Assembly (NCBI GenBank): GCA_946894095.1
Contig: OX335645.2
Location: 17,445,001-17,509,000 of the forward strand
Reading direction: 5' to 3'
Source: Incurvaria masculella
Taxonomy: Eukaryota; Arthropoda; Insecta; Lepidoptera; Incurvariidae
Length of the DNA stretch: 64,000 nt
The translations under genes were made by a program, and so were the position numbers. Positions 34,211 to 45,157 of this stretch are shown piece by piece. Each line of letters opens with the position of its first letter. Positions within the stretch are counted from its first letter, which is position 1. A model generated the notes under the pieces. The model did not search any database. It saw nothing but the letters and a program-made list of their open reading frames with translations, and was not told where the DNA came from.

Positions 34211-34260
34211 CGAGCTCCTTTAGCGCTGCCCTGTCCAACGACTCGCCCCTCCTGCTTCAG

Positions 34261-35019
34261 TTAAGAGGATAATGAGGCGATGGAGTTCCGTACGATGTTC
34301 GTGCGCCTGTTTCCTTAGTCAAATTAAGATTTTTTTTATGCGACCTGACATGGATAGCTAATACCACACAACTACCGTTATAATATTATAGCCCAATAGA
34401 CCACATTCCCGAAGGAATTAGGTGCCATGCCAGGACCGTCCCTTTATGAGCGCGGCTACATTGAACTGGATTGAAAACACGGACAATTTTTCATTGCCGC
34501 TTCGACCATCTTTTCATCCAATGCGATGGTACCAACCCGGGCGGGATTAAACCCTACCACCTAGTAGGGAAAGGGGACCTACAGTTTTACATGGATTCCG
34601 AACCAATGAGCAGCTCGCATTCGTGACGAAATGCACTTATCGAACTCGGAAAGAGAAAGACAGTGGTGCATGTCGGAATCGAACCCAGACGTCTGGTACG
34701 CTAGGCTAGTCCCCGCGCCACTAGGCTACGAGCCGCTCAAAAGATATATTGGTCTGAAATTTACATTAAATTAATCAACTGAGAACTACGTCCTTACGTT
34801 TAGATTTTTTTGATAACTTATATTGTATCCATGATCTGTATGAAAATGTTTAAGGGCGTATTTCCTGGATATAAGTAAAGTTATCAAAAAAAATCAAAAC
34901 GTACGTACTCTCAGGTTGTAGCCCTCAATGTGCAAACATTCAGAAAAATATTTCTTAATTTGACTCAGGAAACAGGCCGACGCATTGTATGGAACTCGAT
35001 CACCTCATTGTCCTCTTAA
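34261..35019. mobile_element. TTAA-flanked foldback MITE, family T3, split by a SINE
   Basis: The left end TTAAGAGGATAATGAGGCGA and the right end (inverted) TTAAGAGGACAATGAGGTGA match, and the arms continue through CTGTTTCC..AGTCAAATTAAGA. After the SINE the foldback resumes (TTTTTTTGATAACTT / AAGTTATCAAAAAAA). Without the SINE the element is about 340 bp. Confidence 0.85.
34325..34743 (-). mobile_element. tRNA-derived SINE, family 1, full length with intact Pol III boxes
   Basis: On the minus strand the A-box TAGCCTAGTGG (34718-34728) and B-box GGTTCGATTCC (34675-34685) match tRNA consensus exactly, 43 bp apart. The body and A-tail are complete. AAGAT on both sides is a probable target-site duplication. 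The copy lies within a T3 MITE and is the best candidate here for recent or active transcription. Confidence 0.92.
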
Positions 35020-35835
35020 ATTTGTCACACATTAGGGATTCGAGAACGAATGGCGCCCTAGACTCGATACAGCGTCGGCGACCTCGAGGTATCTCTCAAT
35101 TTAGCGACCCTCCAACTTCGAAGGGATGTAGGGTCTCTCTCTGTCCTCTGTCGTCTATAGCATGGCTCAGGCTGAACCTAGAGTCCTTCAAACATGGCCG
35201 GCCTGCATGGTTTTCGCAGCCCCTGTGAAAGTTGGAAAACCCATGGGCCTCGTGGCTTATGTGAGGTACTGGCATACGCCATGTGCCGCACTTATCATAA
35301 AAAAGCTCGTTCTACAGCCGAACCGAAGGATTTAACAACATTCGTTGAATGAAAAAAAAAAACGCGAACTTTTCCGGAATGTGTTCAAGAAGTCGAAGAC
35401 TCATTCTTATGTGGTGATTAAAAATCACCTTTATAATGCTCTCCGTCCTTTCATTACAATATGTGGCTACATCTTAGATGTAGGTAGGTGGTGTGTCGCC
35501 ATATTGGTTTATTGTGGCCAAGTCGTCTGACAATAGTGTTCTCTTTTGACAATGTCGACATAGCATGCAAATTCATGTTTGTAAGGGATTAATTGCATCT
35601 GTTTGGAAGACAAAATTGAGCATTATTTATTTATTTCGTAAATATATTCTAGATTCACGGGGACGAGGTTGTTTCTAGTCTGCTAATTGTCATGTTAACA
35701 CATTATCGTCACATGACTACATCTCATGCGTGACGATTTGTGTATGTAATTTATGTTATTGTGTATGTTTGCGGCGTCAGGTCCGGTTGAGGCCGGATGG
35801 CTTCGGACGCAAACATAGACATCTGGTCAGACTTT
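35020..35835. other. no gene seen
   Basis: A 79-codon frame at 34989-35228 overlaps the T3 right arm and shows no motif. The rest is unassigned. Confidence 0.4.
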
Positions 35836-36240
35836 GAGCGGCTCGTGGCTCAGAGGCGCGGCGACTTGCATTGCATTCCAGAGGCCACGGGCTCCAATCC
35901 CCGCCCGTTAATTCACCACTTTATTTATCTTTCTGAGTTGGATAAGTTTTGATAAGATTTAGTCACGAATGCGAGCTGTTCCATGTTTAAAAAATCATGT
36001 AAACTGTAGGTCCCCTTGCCCTAACTAGTACGAATATTTTCTTCCATCGCATTGGATGTAAAGATTGTCGAAGCGGCAATGAAAAAATTAGCCGTATTTT
36101 TCATCCAGTTCAAGAAGCCGTGCTCATAAAGGGAAGGTCCTGGCATGGCACCTAATTAATTTGAGAAACCGGTGTTTTGGGCTAATAGAATGACGGTGGG
36201 TTCGGTATTATTCATCCGTGTTCAATTACGTACATAAAAA
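35836..36240 (+). mobile_element. tRNA-derived SINE, family 1, full length
   Basis: The head GAGCGGCTCGTGGCTCAGAGG has an A-box TGGCTCAGAGG (35846-35856) and a B-box GGGCTCCAATCC (35889-35900). The complete body ends at an A-run. It lies head-out against the opposite-strand copy at 36424, so the two 3' tails face each other about 180 bp apart. Confidence 0.88.
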
Positions 36241-36423
36241 TCCTAGGTCCAAAGACCATTTAAAGCTATGCAATTTTAGTGCTATTCGCCTAAAATGTTG
36301 CATGAAGCATAACAAAACACCACTCTTAAAACAGTAACTAGTACTACTAACTAATAACTAAATTTTAAGATGAAAAAAAAAGTCGCATCGGAAGTGAAAT
36401 CCCTCTAAGCCATTAATTTGAGG

Positions 36424-36834
36424 TTTTTTTTTAAGCGACCCGACATGGATGGCTAATACCACACAACTACCGTTATGATATTAGCCCAATACACCACATT
36501 CCCGAAGGAATTTGGTGCCATACCAGGACCTTCCCTTTATGAGCACGGCTACATTGAACTGGATGGAAAACACGGACAATTTTTCATTGCCGCTTCGACC
36601 ATCTTTTCATCCAATGCGATGGTACCAACCCGGGCGGGCTTAAACCCTACCACCTAATAGGGGAAGGGGACCTACAGTTTTACATGGATTCCGAACCATG
36701 GAGCAGCTCGCATTCGTGATGAAAATGCACTTATCGAACTCGGAAAGAGAAAGACAGTGGTGCAATTCGGTATTGAACCCAGGTCTCTGGTACGCTAGGC
36801 CAGTCCCCGCGCCACTAGGCTACGAGCCGCTCAA
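36424..36834 (-). mobile_element. tRNA-derived SINE, family 1, full length
   Basis: A-box TAGCCTAGTGG (36812-36822, minus) is intact and the B-box GGTTCAATACC (36769-36779) nearly so. The sequence is very close to the 34325 copy, indicating recent amplification of this subfamily. Confidence 0.9.
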
Positions 36835-36904
36835 TGCATTGCAAAGGTTATGCAATGACATCTACATTGAAGAATTTTAATAACATTTTGAAAATAATCT
36901 GAAA

Positions 36905-37012
36905 TTATTTGTGTCCGGACATTCGTCGGAAGCAGGATACGAATCTGCGACCTTTATATTTAATGTCCACTGCATTACCGATAGATAAGCTATCCCGCCA
37001 GTTACGTCAGCC
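36905..37012 (-). mobile_element. tRNA-like SINE head fragment, other family
   Basis: On the minus strand GGCGGGATAGCTTATCTATC..GGTAATGCAGTGGAC then GGTCGCAGATTCGTATCCTG has a tRNA-like layout with a B-box-like AGATTCGTATCC. It folds poorly as a tRNA because the D-arm is extended, so I call a SINE head, not a tRNA gene. Confidence 0.45.
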
Positions 37013-37759
37013 AACAAATATCCCCTGTAAATCAATTTGTAAATCAACAAGAACAAAAAAGAAAAAAATAACGAAATACGCTGGTCAATGCGAGCGGAGC
37101 CGCAGACACGATCAATGTAGTTGTAAATATTTTGCGAGCAATATCTAATATGTGTCGATTACTTCTTGGGTAGTATGAAAAGCATAAGTCGTGTCTGTGT
37201 CGGCCTTGACTCAATCCTGCGAAGGACGACCGGTTCGGCGCCGCTAGGCCAGTCAAAATAATATTATTTGTTCGATAAAATAACAGCCATTTAAGTAAAT
37301 TAAACTTTGTTAAAATCGTAGTCAAAGTTTGAAGGGTCAAAATCTCTATATAAAAGTAATATAACTTTTGGACAATAAAAAATAGAAGACAAATTATTAA
37401 GAAAAAACAAAACGATAGTTCTGTATTCACTAAACCCGTAAATTCACATGATTTTCAAATATAACAATTCATATCGTTTATTAGTTTCTCATGTATCAGA
37501 AAGTAAAATATAAACATGGATTGGGCAAAATAAAAAAAGTTAAATGGATTTTGTTTATTTTCACTTAAAAACATGTAACAACTTTGCTATATAAATTAAT
37601 TTAACGTTTATCCGTTTTGGTAATCGCATTTCTCCTGGGCTAGGATCGGTCGAAGTTGTCCGACAGGTTATGTTGCTTTATGTATTTACTTCGTTCGTTT
37701 GCGAAGTGAGTTCTCTAACAATAATGTCGATATGTAGACAAGTGTTTAAGGTGACATAA
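37013..37759. other. no gene seen
   Basis: AT-rich intron. Low-complexity frames on the minus strand lack any motif. Confidence 0.4.
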
Positions 37760-38532
37760 GACCCTAGAACGACTGTATCCGATAAGCGTTCGTTTTTTAT
37801 TATTATAAGCACTTTATACTTTACATATTTTTTTTAATTTACTTTAGGCATAAGTACTTATCTGCTAACAAGGTTATCGGAAAAACTTAACGTTAGACTA
37901 TTTTTAACCGACTTCAAAAAAGGAGGAGGTCCTCAATTCGTCTTTACGTTTTTTTTGTTTTTTTTTATATGGTTAGGACTTATAAAGGTTGGGCATTGCC
38001 ATTCAAATTCAAGCCTTAAATTGATTAGAAAAACTTTGAAATGTTCTTCCCCCAACATAAGCGGTGAGAGTATTTTTTTTTTATTTCATTTAATTCAGTA
38101 ATCAGTTGTGTAGTGTCACGCTTGGAAATACTATTCATTTTGGCTATATACTAATTACTATTATCTAAAACATAAGCGTTTCTGAGCAAATCAAGGACGA
38201 ATTCCCCCAGAATCTCTAATTTTTTATTCATTATAGTAAATATTAAGCCAAAATTTAAAATGTTGTCAAAAGGGGACTATCAATTGGTACTAGATAAATC
38301 AATTGGTGAATATAATAAAATTAAAATAATATACCGTCACCGCTTACGTTGTAGGAGTTATCGCGTTTTAAAAATTTTTAAATTTCAATGGTAAGGAACA
38401 ACTTTTATTGATCTAAATCATACAATGGTTTCATGTCAATGTTTTTCGATAATCATGTTTGTTAATAAGTGCTTATTATGAAAACTAAAAATATTAAAAC
38501 CATAACTTATCGGTTACGGTCGTTCTAGGGTC
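37760..38532. mobile_element. DNA-transposon-like element with GACCCTAGAACGAC ends
   Basis: The left end GACCCTAGAACGACTGTATC..CGATAAG and the right end (inverted) GACCCTAGAACGACCGTAAC..CGATAAG match. Further in, ATAAGCACTT / AAGTGCTTAT are also inverted. ATAA lies immediately outside both ends and may be the target duplication. Inside is the common insect block AACCGACTTCAAAAAAGGAG (37908). No transposase frame remains. Confidence 0.7.
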
Positions 38533-38739
38533 ATAATTAAAATATTTTAGCGGGAATTCTACTGAACATCTATTGTTCCGCGAATTTTCTTAAAACTATT
38601 TTGCATTTTAGTTAAATAATTAACACCTAAAAATCATCCTCCCGTGCCGAGGATTTTTTTTTCAATAAAAAACTTTTTCGTTTACACAACCCTTCTATAA
38701 TATTGCTTTATTTTGACTACTTACACATGTTTAACGTAG

Positions 38740-38988
38740 ATGTCACCGTGGACGTGATTTCGTTATATCACTAATGATATTTTGAAATCGTTATTGATAT
38801 ACATACATCATTATTGTAGATTCTACGCTATTGATATTGTGAAATCACCTGTGTCTTCTGTGTCCTGAAGTCTAGGTTAGGTTAGCTTAGTTATAGTAAG
38901 ACAGGGGCGATTGACAATGTATCCGGTGATTTTACAATATAACTAGTGATATTATAAAATCCCGGCTTTGAAAATATCACGGTGACAT
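38740..38988. mobile_element. 249-bp MITE with ATGTCACCGTG ends
   Basis: ATGTCACCGTG and CACGGTGACAT terminate the element. The interior carries many short TGATATT..GAAATC variants in both orientations, giving a multi-hairpin fold. Non-coding. Confidence 0.7.
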
Positions 38989-39020
38989 GTATGCTTGTGT
39001 CTCTTTCAAATTTACAAAAC

Positions 39021-39219
39021 ATGAAATGAAATGAAAATATTCTTTATTGCTTACAACTATTACATAGTGCAAAGGCGAGCTTATTGCCAAAGGCAATCAC
39101 TAACAGCTAACCTTAATATTAGAAAATATATTAAGAGGTAGCAAGAAACAATAAATTACTTAAAACTACATCTGCGCTAGCTATCAACAACGTTACTATC
39201 ACTTAGGCCTCTGAGCTAA
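39021..39219 (-). mobile_element. LINE 3' end fragment
   Basis: It starts on the plus strand with ATGAAATGAAATGAAAATAT..TCTTTATTGC, the reverse complement of a LINE tail of the type AATAAAG..(TTTCA)n. The adjoining 3'-UTR-like sequence (GGCGAGCTTATTGCC) is unassigned to a clade. Confidence 0.5.
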
Positions 39220-39506
39220 TTTTTAGGGTTCCGCACCCAAAGGGTGAAAACGGAACTCTATTGCTAAGCCTCCGCTGTCCGTCCGTCTGTCACAGGGCTG
39301 TATCTCATGAACCATAATAGGTAGGCAGTTGAAATGTTTACAGAGTGTGTATTTGTTTTGCCGCTATAACAACAAAGTGTAAATAAAAAAAATATAAAAA
39401 TTAAAGGGGGGTCCCATACAAAAAACGTGATTTTTTTGTGTTAAATCTTGTACGAAGGTACGGAACCCTTCGTGTGCGAGTCCGACTCGCACTTGGCCGG
39501 TTTTTA
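39220..39506 (-). mobile_element. GTCC SINE, family 2, full length
   Basis: The minus-strand copy runs from the tRNA-like head (AAAACCGGCCAAGTGCGAGT at the right) to GGGTGCGGAACCCTAAAAA at the left. Includes GTCCGTCCGTCTGTC and GTGTGTATTTGTTTTGCCGC. Confidence 0.88.
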
Positions 39507-40455
39507 GGGCAGCTTACTCCAGGCTTCGATATTCTGGCGGCTGAACTTTTTGTTTTGTCTTGACCCTTTTTGTTCGCCCAGGCCTTTGTTCGGATTTTTC
39601 TAAAGTAAATGGTAACCCTAACCCCAAATGAAAATAAAATACTTTTCATATGTCACATTCTAGTCTTGTGTAAAGTTAAGCGAGGTTTAGCGTGTTGTTA
39701 ATAATGGCTCTGTCGCCCGCAGAGAAATGCTCCTTATTCACCAGATTTATTGTAGGTCACATTAGGCTAAGAGGGTACTAAACGGTTGAATTATTTTGTG
39801 TGAACAAAAAATCCCAGCTTCAAAAGCCGATTTATTTTCTGCTTTTGTGTGAAATTTCAACTGGAGGGCAAAATGTCGAGTAGGCACAGGAAAAGGGGTG
39901 AATGGAATGAAATTCGAGATCGGCTTTACTATAAACGCAATGCCGTAGGGGAGTTGAGGGGTTAAATATAAAATGAAGGGGGAGTTGGCGGCCTTGGCCT
40001 TGAACTGCAGCCATAGATTAATTAATTGTTCCCATAATTCATTCTTATTTATTTAGTAATCAAAATGAAATTTGTATGTCTTAATTGATTTTAATTAATT
40101 ATTTAATTTCGTTTATTAGAATTGCTTTTAAGAACAAGAATTCAAATTAAGTTTTTCAAATGTCTAATCAAAAATACATAAAAGCCTTGTAAAATATTCT
40201 ACTATTGAATCGTAGAATAATTTATATATTGCATTTCATTAAATATATGTCATAGTTTCTTTGTGTTTTTAAATTAATTAGACTTATATTCTTAAAAAAA
40301 TTAACAAATATTTTTTTAGGTTTTTTTTTTCTAAGTTCTACTTTCATTTGTTTCTGAATTTCACCTTCTTCTGATTTTTTATGCATACAAAGATTGGAAC
40401 AAAATGTTTTATTTTGTAATTCAGGCTGATGGAACTTCTTCTCTCAGACGTTTCA
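39507..40455. other. no gene seen
   Basis: AT-rich intron. The GC-richer part at 39840-40010 has only a short minus-strand frame. Confidence 0.4.
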
Positions 40456-41004
40456 TTAAGGTGGCCCAACCAGCTCATCTCCATACAAACAGGGAAAGAA
40501 GATCACGCCCATATTTTTTTATCAGAGATCCCAAATTTTGCTCAAAAGAGCTTTATTTGATCGAACTAGATGTCTGATGACCGTTGGCATTGTAAAATTG
40601 TGTTTGGTTTCTAAGTTATAAGGTCTGAAAGTTCGAATTTTTCGCGCGTTTTATACAATAACTTTGGAGGTGGATTACGCAATGATAAAGTAAGAACATC
40701 TTAAAAAGATTAGTCATCAGACATAGCTTATTTAATCAAGATTTATAATCTATTTGGTTTTTGTTAGATTTTTGACTACAGCGGTCGTGGTTTACTTTTA
40801 GCTATAAGTCGTTTTGAAATCAAAATTTTCGTAAATCTTACCAAATCATACACTATGCACATTATCTTTTTTGTGGACATGTTGCATCATCCTCATCACG
40901 GAGCCTGTCTTTTTCTTTGAAACAGAGAAGGTCCCAGAGCGCAACAGCACGGTTTTGTACAGTGCCCGCGAATTAGTTAGTCCCGCCGGGTTGGGCCACC
41001 TTAA
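40456..41004 (-). mobile_element. T1 TTAA-flanked MITE, full length
   Basis: 549 bp, TTAAGGTGGCCC..GGGCCACCTTAA. Very close in sequence to the 11609 copy. Confidence 0.9.
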
Positions 41005-41844
41005 AACAGAATTGTGAGTACGTACCTAGATCTTTTATTCGTATTTTAAAAAAAATATAGTGATAATAATTGTTTCCCTCTTGTATCAGGAGCCTCTGAT
41101 ATAAATCGAATTTTCACGATTAAATACCATATTCTTTATTGGTCTCGTATTTCAAGGAGACTTGTTTAAATTCATTAAATTTAATTTAATAAAATTTATT
41201 TAAGCAAATAACTGACAGACTAGAGTGCATCGGATGTCATTATGCAGCATTATATTATCATAAATGATCTTTATGGGTTAGTTCGTATTAATATCACACC
41301 TGGTATTCATGATTAATCTACAAAATGCGAAGTAGGACTATTTCTCATTATGTTTGCCACGGTCACACTAGGATGGAAAGCACGGCACCATTCTTTTGCC
41401 ATCAATATTTTAATGTTCCATGTTTTCTAACATTTTTCTGTGGTTCAATGCTATGTAGTGGCAAACACTATAATCGGTCGCATTAAGGCCTTCCGGTACC
41501 GGAAGATTATGACGTGGATTGAAAACCAGAAAGTCACCCTACCCTATAAGATCAATAGACATCGATCCTATTTACCGAATTCCCTACGATTTGGGAAACT
41601 CTTGTGGTGTGGTTTTCCCTCCCACCATTTCAGAAATACTCTTCTTGACGCTGATCCTGGTGTGTAAATAGATCGTGCTTTTGTTCTTGTGATAACATTG
41701 TCTACTATGACTTCGTATACTCGCATTATCCGCAGTGGCCGAGGTGACGTGATCCGAGAATTATTAATATGGACGTGCATACATGGTGTTGACACCTTTG
41801 GGTCCCTATTGGCTACATGTAAGTTGGTGGGGATAGTCTTTGCA
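41005..41844. other. no gene seen
   Basis: No recognisable coding or repeat feature. The frame 41440-41667 lacks known motifs. Confidence 0.4.
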
Positions 41845-42110
41845 AAAATAAAAACAGCGGAGTTTCTTGCCAGTTCTTCTTCGCTGTGTTTTGTTGTGCT
41901 AAACTGGCTAATGTTAAAATATGAAACATCCGATTACAGTGCACTGTATATGGGTGATTAATAAACAAAAATAATAATTGAAATGAAATGAAATGAAAAA
42001 AATCTTTATTTTCAAGCCTGCAAGCATGGTTCACAAAAAGGCGGAATTAATGCCCTGAGGCATTCTCTGACATTCAACCTTAGAGACGTAGGAGAGGTGC
42101 GGTGTGGCGG
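41845..42110. mobile_element. two LINE 3' ends meeting tail to tail
   Basis: 41845-41990 reads as a plus-strand LINE 3' end (GCGGAGTTTCTTGCCAGTTC..AATAAACAAAAATAA) with a TGAAATGAAATG tail. From 41980 the same tail leads into a minus-strand 3' end (ATCTTTATTTTCAAGCCTGC, GGCGGAATTAATGCC). They share the simple-repeat junction. Confidence 0.45.
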
Positions 42111-42284
42111 GCAAAAGAAAAAAAGAAAAAACTAAAAACTAAAGAAAATATTAAGTAATTGAACGCATGTAATAAACAAATGCATACATTATTATAAAAC
42201 CGATAGCAATAATTGTTGAAATAATTACGTTTAACCGTTTCTACCGATTGCGTAAAACATAAGCTTAATAATGCCAATTAATGA

Positions 42285-42585
42285 AAACGCCAGTCCATCG
42301 GTTTGCCGTAAACGCCAATTTAGGTCACAGCTGGGACTAGGGTCTCAGTGCTAACGAGAAGGAGCACGCATGCTACTTAGTATATAATGTACATGGGTAG
42401 GTACATTTACATATTTAAATATGTATTTATTAGCATGTAGAGTCTACAATCATTTATTTATTATCTGGGGAGTTACCATGGTAAATTAAGTCGCCGGGTG
42501 AGTAGGCAAGTCCGAGGCAAGTCACTTATTAAATTTGACATTTAGCTGCGTTTCGTACCATGCTGTCGAACGACGTGTTATTCGG
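42285..42585. repeat. two short dispersed repeats
   Basis: 42285-42350 matches 32572-32637 (GCCGTAAACGCCAATTTAGG). 42477-42585 matches the 12276-12426 element (GCCGGGTGAGTAGGCAAG, TTTCGTACCATGC, CGACGTGTTATTCGG) but lacks the second inverted arm. Confidence 0.55.
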
Positions 42586-42589
42586 TTAA

Positions 42590-42814
42590 GGGCCGATTGT
42601 TCAATCCTCAGGTAGTACTTATCAGACTGATAGTACAAATTCACGTTTGTCAAATACGGATATTGCCGGGGAATTATATCTTCCATCACAATTATCTGAC
42701 TATAATTTTACTAATAAACTTATGGACTTACTACATCAGATGGATAAGCAGAAGCGTAAATAAACCCGTGGAATAGTTATCTGGCTGTTTATCAGACAAT
42801 TGAAAAATCAGCCC
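42590..42814. mobile_element. 225-bp MITE with GGGCYGATT ends
   Basis: GGGCCGATTGTTCAAT..CTTATCAGAC at the left is inverted against GTTTATCAGACAATTGAAAA..ATCAGCCC at the right. Non-coding. The flanks do not show an unambiguous target duplication. Confidence 0.7.
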
Positions 42815-44119
42815 TACGTGAACTGAAACTTACCAGATCACTCAATTTGTATTAAAACCATGCCAAGGGGGGCAATTATACTGCTTTATTTCTCTTCTAC
42901 TTAATATTTTCATTTTCATTTTCATTTCATTTCTTATCAATAGGTAGGATACCTACACTTGGACACGTTAATAATCTGTCGGTTCGAGAAGAGCCGACAT
43001 ACAAGTTTCAATATCAATATATTGATGATGAATTAAGAATAGCTTCAGTTGCCCAATTTGCAATACTACCGCTCACTAATTTTCAGTAGTTTATATTACA
43101 CATACAATGTTTTACAATATTGAGTACAGTCTATAGTCATACAAAATTATGCTAATTACTATGTCTCCTAATTAATGTCTCGTAATGAAAATTTTACATT
43201 TTGTTCTCATACCAACTCGTTCGCGCGGATACCTGATCTTTTCAAACAACGAAGCCAATGTTGTTCAGGCAGAACCTGCAAGGCCTGATGTGTGCACAAG
43301 ATAAACGCCGACAGCGAGGGATTCGTTTCGTCTTTCAGCTGAAATTTACTTACTCGCAACAACTTTTTTTTTTGTACTGATTGCTATTGATTGATATTTG
43401 TTTCTAATTTAATAAACATAATAAGTAATGCTTTTTGAGAAATGCATTTCAATTAATTGACATTTTAATCCGTTAATACTAAGTAATGAAAATATTATTT
43501 TTTTCCGTGAATTATTTCCTTCATTGTTTGTTATAATTTAGTTGCTAGTATCTTCTCGGTGCACGAGCTCATTTAAACATCGATAAAATGTTAAATATAT
43601 TAACAGGTTGAACTTTTTATCACCTATTGTTCTCAAAGTTCTTAATTCCTTATTAAGGAATAGTTTTTTTAAATAATGTATCTTAAATGTACACATTTCG
43701 ATTATTGAATTTGCTCTTCGCTTAGTTATTTAGCGGAAAAAGTTTACGTTTTAGAATAATATAAGGTCGTGTAGTATTTGAAGCGACGGATGGACGCGTG
43801 CGTTTATTAGCAATTCTTTGAAAAAACTAAATATTGTTATCTTTCGTTGTATGATAAACTCAACAATGTACTGGATAGATAAAAAAAACAAGGTTTTAGA
43901 AAGGATTTTTATTTTAGTCGGCCTACATTTTTAGGGAATATTTATTTAGGAAAAATTTAAATGTAGAATGAATGAATAAATTTACACAAGATGTCTAGAA
44001 ATTATTGAAATGTATTTTTTGTTTTAAAATAGTTACATCAATTTAGCCTAACATTTCATTTGAAAAAAACGTAACTTTTGGGCAATAGCCTCTTAATTAT
44101 CCAGATTCAACATTATTAA
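42815..44119. other. no gene seen
   Basis: AT-rich 3' part of the sky intron. A GC-richer patch at 43215-43340 is low-copy within this window but shows no coding signal. Confidence 0.4.
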
Positions 44120-44392
44120 GGCTGGAGAGCTCCATCTCTGGTTGGTTGTACAGTTATCGTTATTATAGATCTATCTTCGTAATCTTTTATTTTTTATTAT
44201 TAATATTTTATTCAGCAACTATAAAACCAATCTAATGCACAATTGAAAAAAAAAGTAACCTCCGAATGAATATCCTTACCACCTTTTTTTGTGAAACGTA
44301 ATACACATTTTTGAATTTTAATTCAGACGAATAGTAAGGACGAATATATATTAATTTTAAAATTATCACACCCGAGATGGTGCACTCCACCC
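44120..44392. mobile_element. GTGCACTCC MITE, copy 1
   Basis: GGCTGGAGAGCTCCATCTCT..GG at the left and CCCGAGATGGTGCACTCCACCC at the right (inverted GGGTGGAGTGCACCATCTCG). It ends only 145 bp upstream of the second sky exon. Sister copies are at 54970-55106 and 51001-51074. Confidence 0.7.
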
Positions 44393-44537
44393 TAATAGTG
44401 ATATTTTTTCTACTGATGTTAGGTCTTTTTGATAACAATACCATAAAAAACGATGTCCATGTTTTATTAATCCATGTGTAAGCCCTTTGGCCTAAAGAGA
44501 TAGGTTGAAATGTTTTAACAAATATATAACTTTACAG

Positions 44538-44742
44538 GTTTTTGGGACGGTCGAGCTGCCTGACAAGCCGATAATGCTGCCGCCATTCGTGGAGGCGACA
44601 CACTGCCTCGGCTACCACCTGACGCGCAAAGGCCGCGCCGTCGCCGACCGCGTCGTGTCGGTCCTCGGCTACGCTTGTCCCGACATCACCTACAGTCCAG
44701 CACTCTACCCCGTCACAGCGGCGCTGCTACACTTCATGCCAG
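44538..44742 (+). CDS. sky: skywalker / TBC1D24 orthologue, second coding exon
   Basis: Follows a TTTACAG acceptor, continues the first exon in phase 0 and ends ATGCCAG|GTGCGT in phase 1. It encodes 68 complete codons: VFGTVELPDKPIMLPPFVEA, then THCLGYHLTRKGRAVADRVV, then LGYACPDITYSPALYPVTAA and LLHFMP. This is the expected next stretch of the Skywalker/TBC1D24 TBC domain. The arginine (IxxDxxR) and glutamine (YxQ) fingers of canonical TBC GAPs are absent: FVEATHC and ITYSP occupy their positions, as in TBC1D24. The domain therefore probably works without standard dual-finger catalysis. The 3' 60-150 bp are tandemly duplicated just downstream. Confidence 0.9.
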
Positions 44743-45157
44743 GTGCGTTTGTTTACGGATACGTCACACTGCCTCGGATACGTCTGTTTCTACATCACAT
44801 ACACTATACTCTGTCACGGAGACTGTTCCGCCATCACCTACAGTCCAGCACTCTACACCGTCACAGAGACGCTGCTACACTTCATGCCAGGTACATTTGT
44901 TTGCGGAGGCGTCACACTGCTTCGGCTACCTCTGTCTTTACATCACATACACTATACTCTGTCACCGAATTGTTTCGACATCACCTATATTCCAGCACTC
45001 TACCCCCTCACAGCGGCGCTGCTACACTTCATGCCAGGTATGTTTGTTTGCGGAGGCGTCACACTGCCCCGGCTACGTCTGTCTCTACATCACATACACT
45101 ATACTCTGTCACGGAGTCTGTGCCGACATCACCTACACTCCAGAACTTACAGCACAG
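44743..45157 (+). repeat. tandem degenerate copies of the sky exon 3' end with splice donor
   Basis: Two complete units (44743-44890 and 44891-45037, 148 and 147 bp) and one partial unit (45038-45157) repeat the exon segment GACATCACCTACAGTCCAGC..CTGCTACACTTCATGCCAG plus the donor and first intron bases (GTACATTTGTTTGCGGAGGC). Each unit also has an extra degenerate half-copy of the same exon piece (GGCTACGTCTGTCTCTACAT..CACATACACTATACTCTGTC). The frame stays open across the units (44743-45168), but they lack a convincing acceptor. Probably intronic relics, possibly usable as cryptic donors. Confidence 0.85.

Larger units (their letters stand above)
18442..44537 (+). other. sky: sky intron between first and second coding exons (~26.1 kb)
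   Basis: It starts GTCAGT and ends with a modest acceptor, TTTACAG. Both flanking exons meet in phase 0, giving MVTQ|VFGT, which continues the TBC domain as expected. The intron is packed with SINEs and MITEs listed separately. 18442-19740 is AT-rich without a recognisable element. Confidence 0.8.

Noticed and set aside
34675..34743. Possible functional tRNA gene with perfect A- and B-boxes
   Set aside because: The boxes are perfect, but they form the head of a multi-copy SINE with a body and A-tail, and the cloverleaf is not maintained.
1194..36880. Repeated ~60-codon frames beginning MILAQYTTFPKE
   Set aside because: The same frame recurs in each copy of SINE family 1 and arises from the non-coding SINE body.
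36905..37012. Possible tRNA gene on the minus strand
   Set aside because: A B-box-like block is present, but the acceptor stem and D-arm do not pair. It is better explained as a SINE head.
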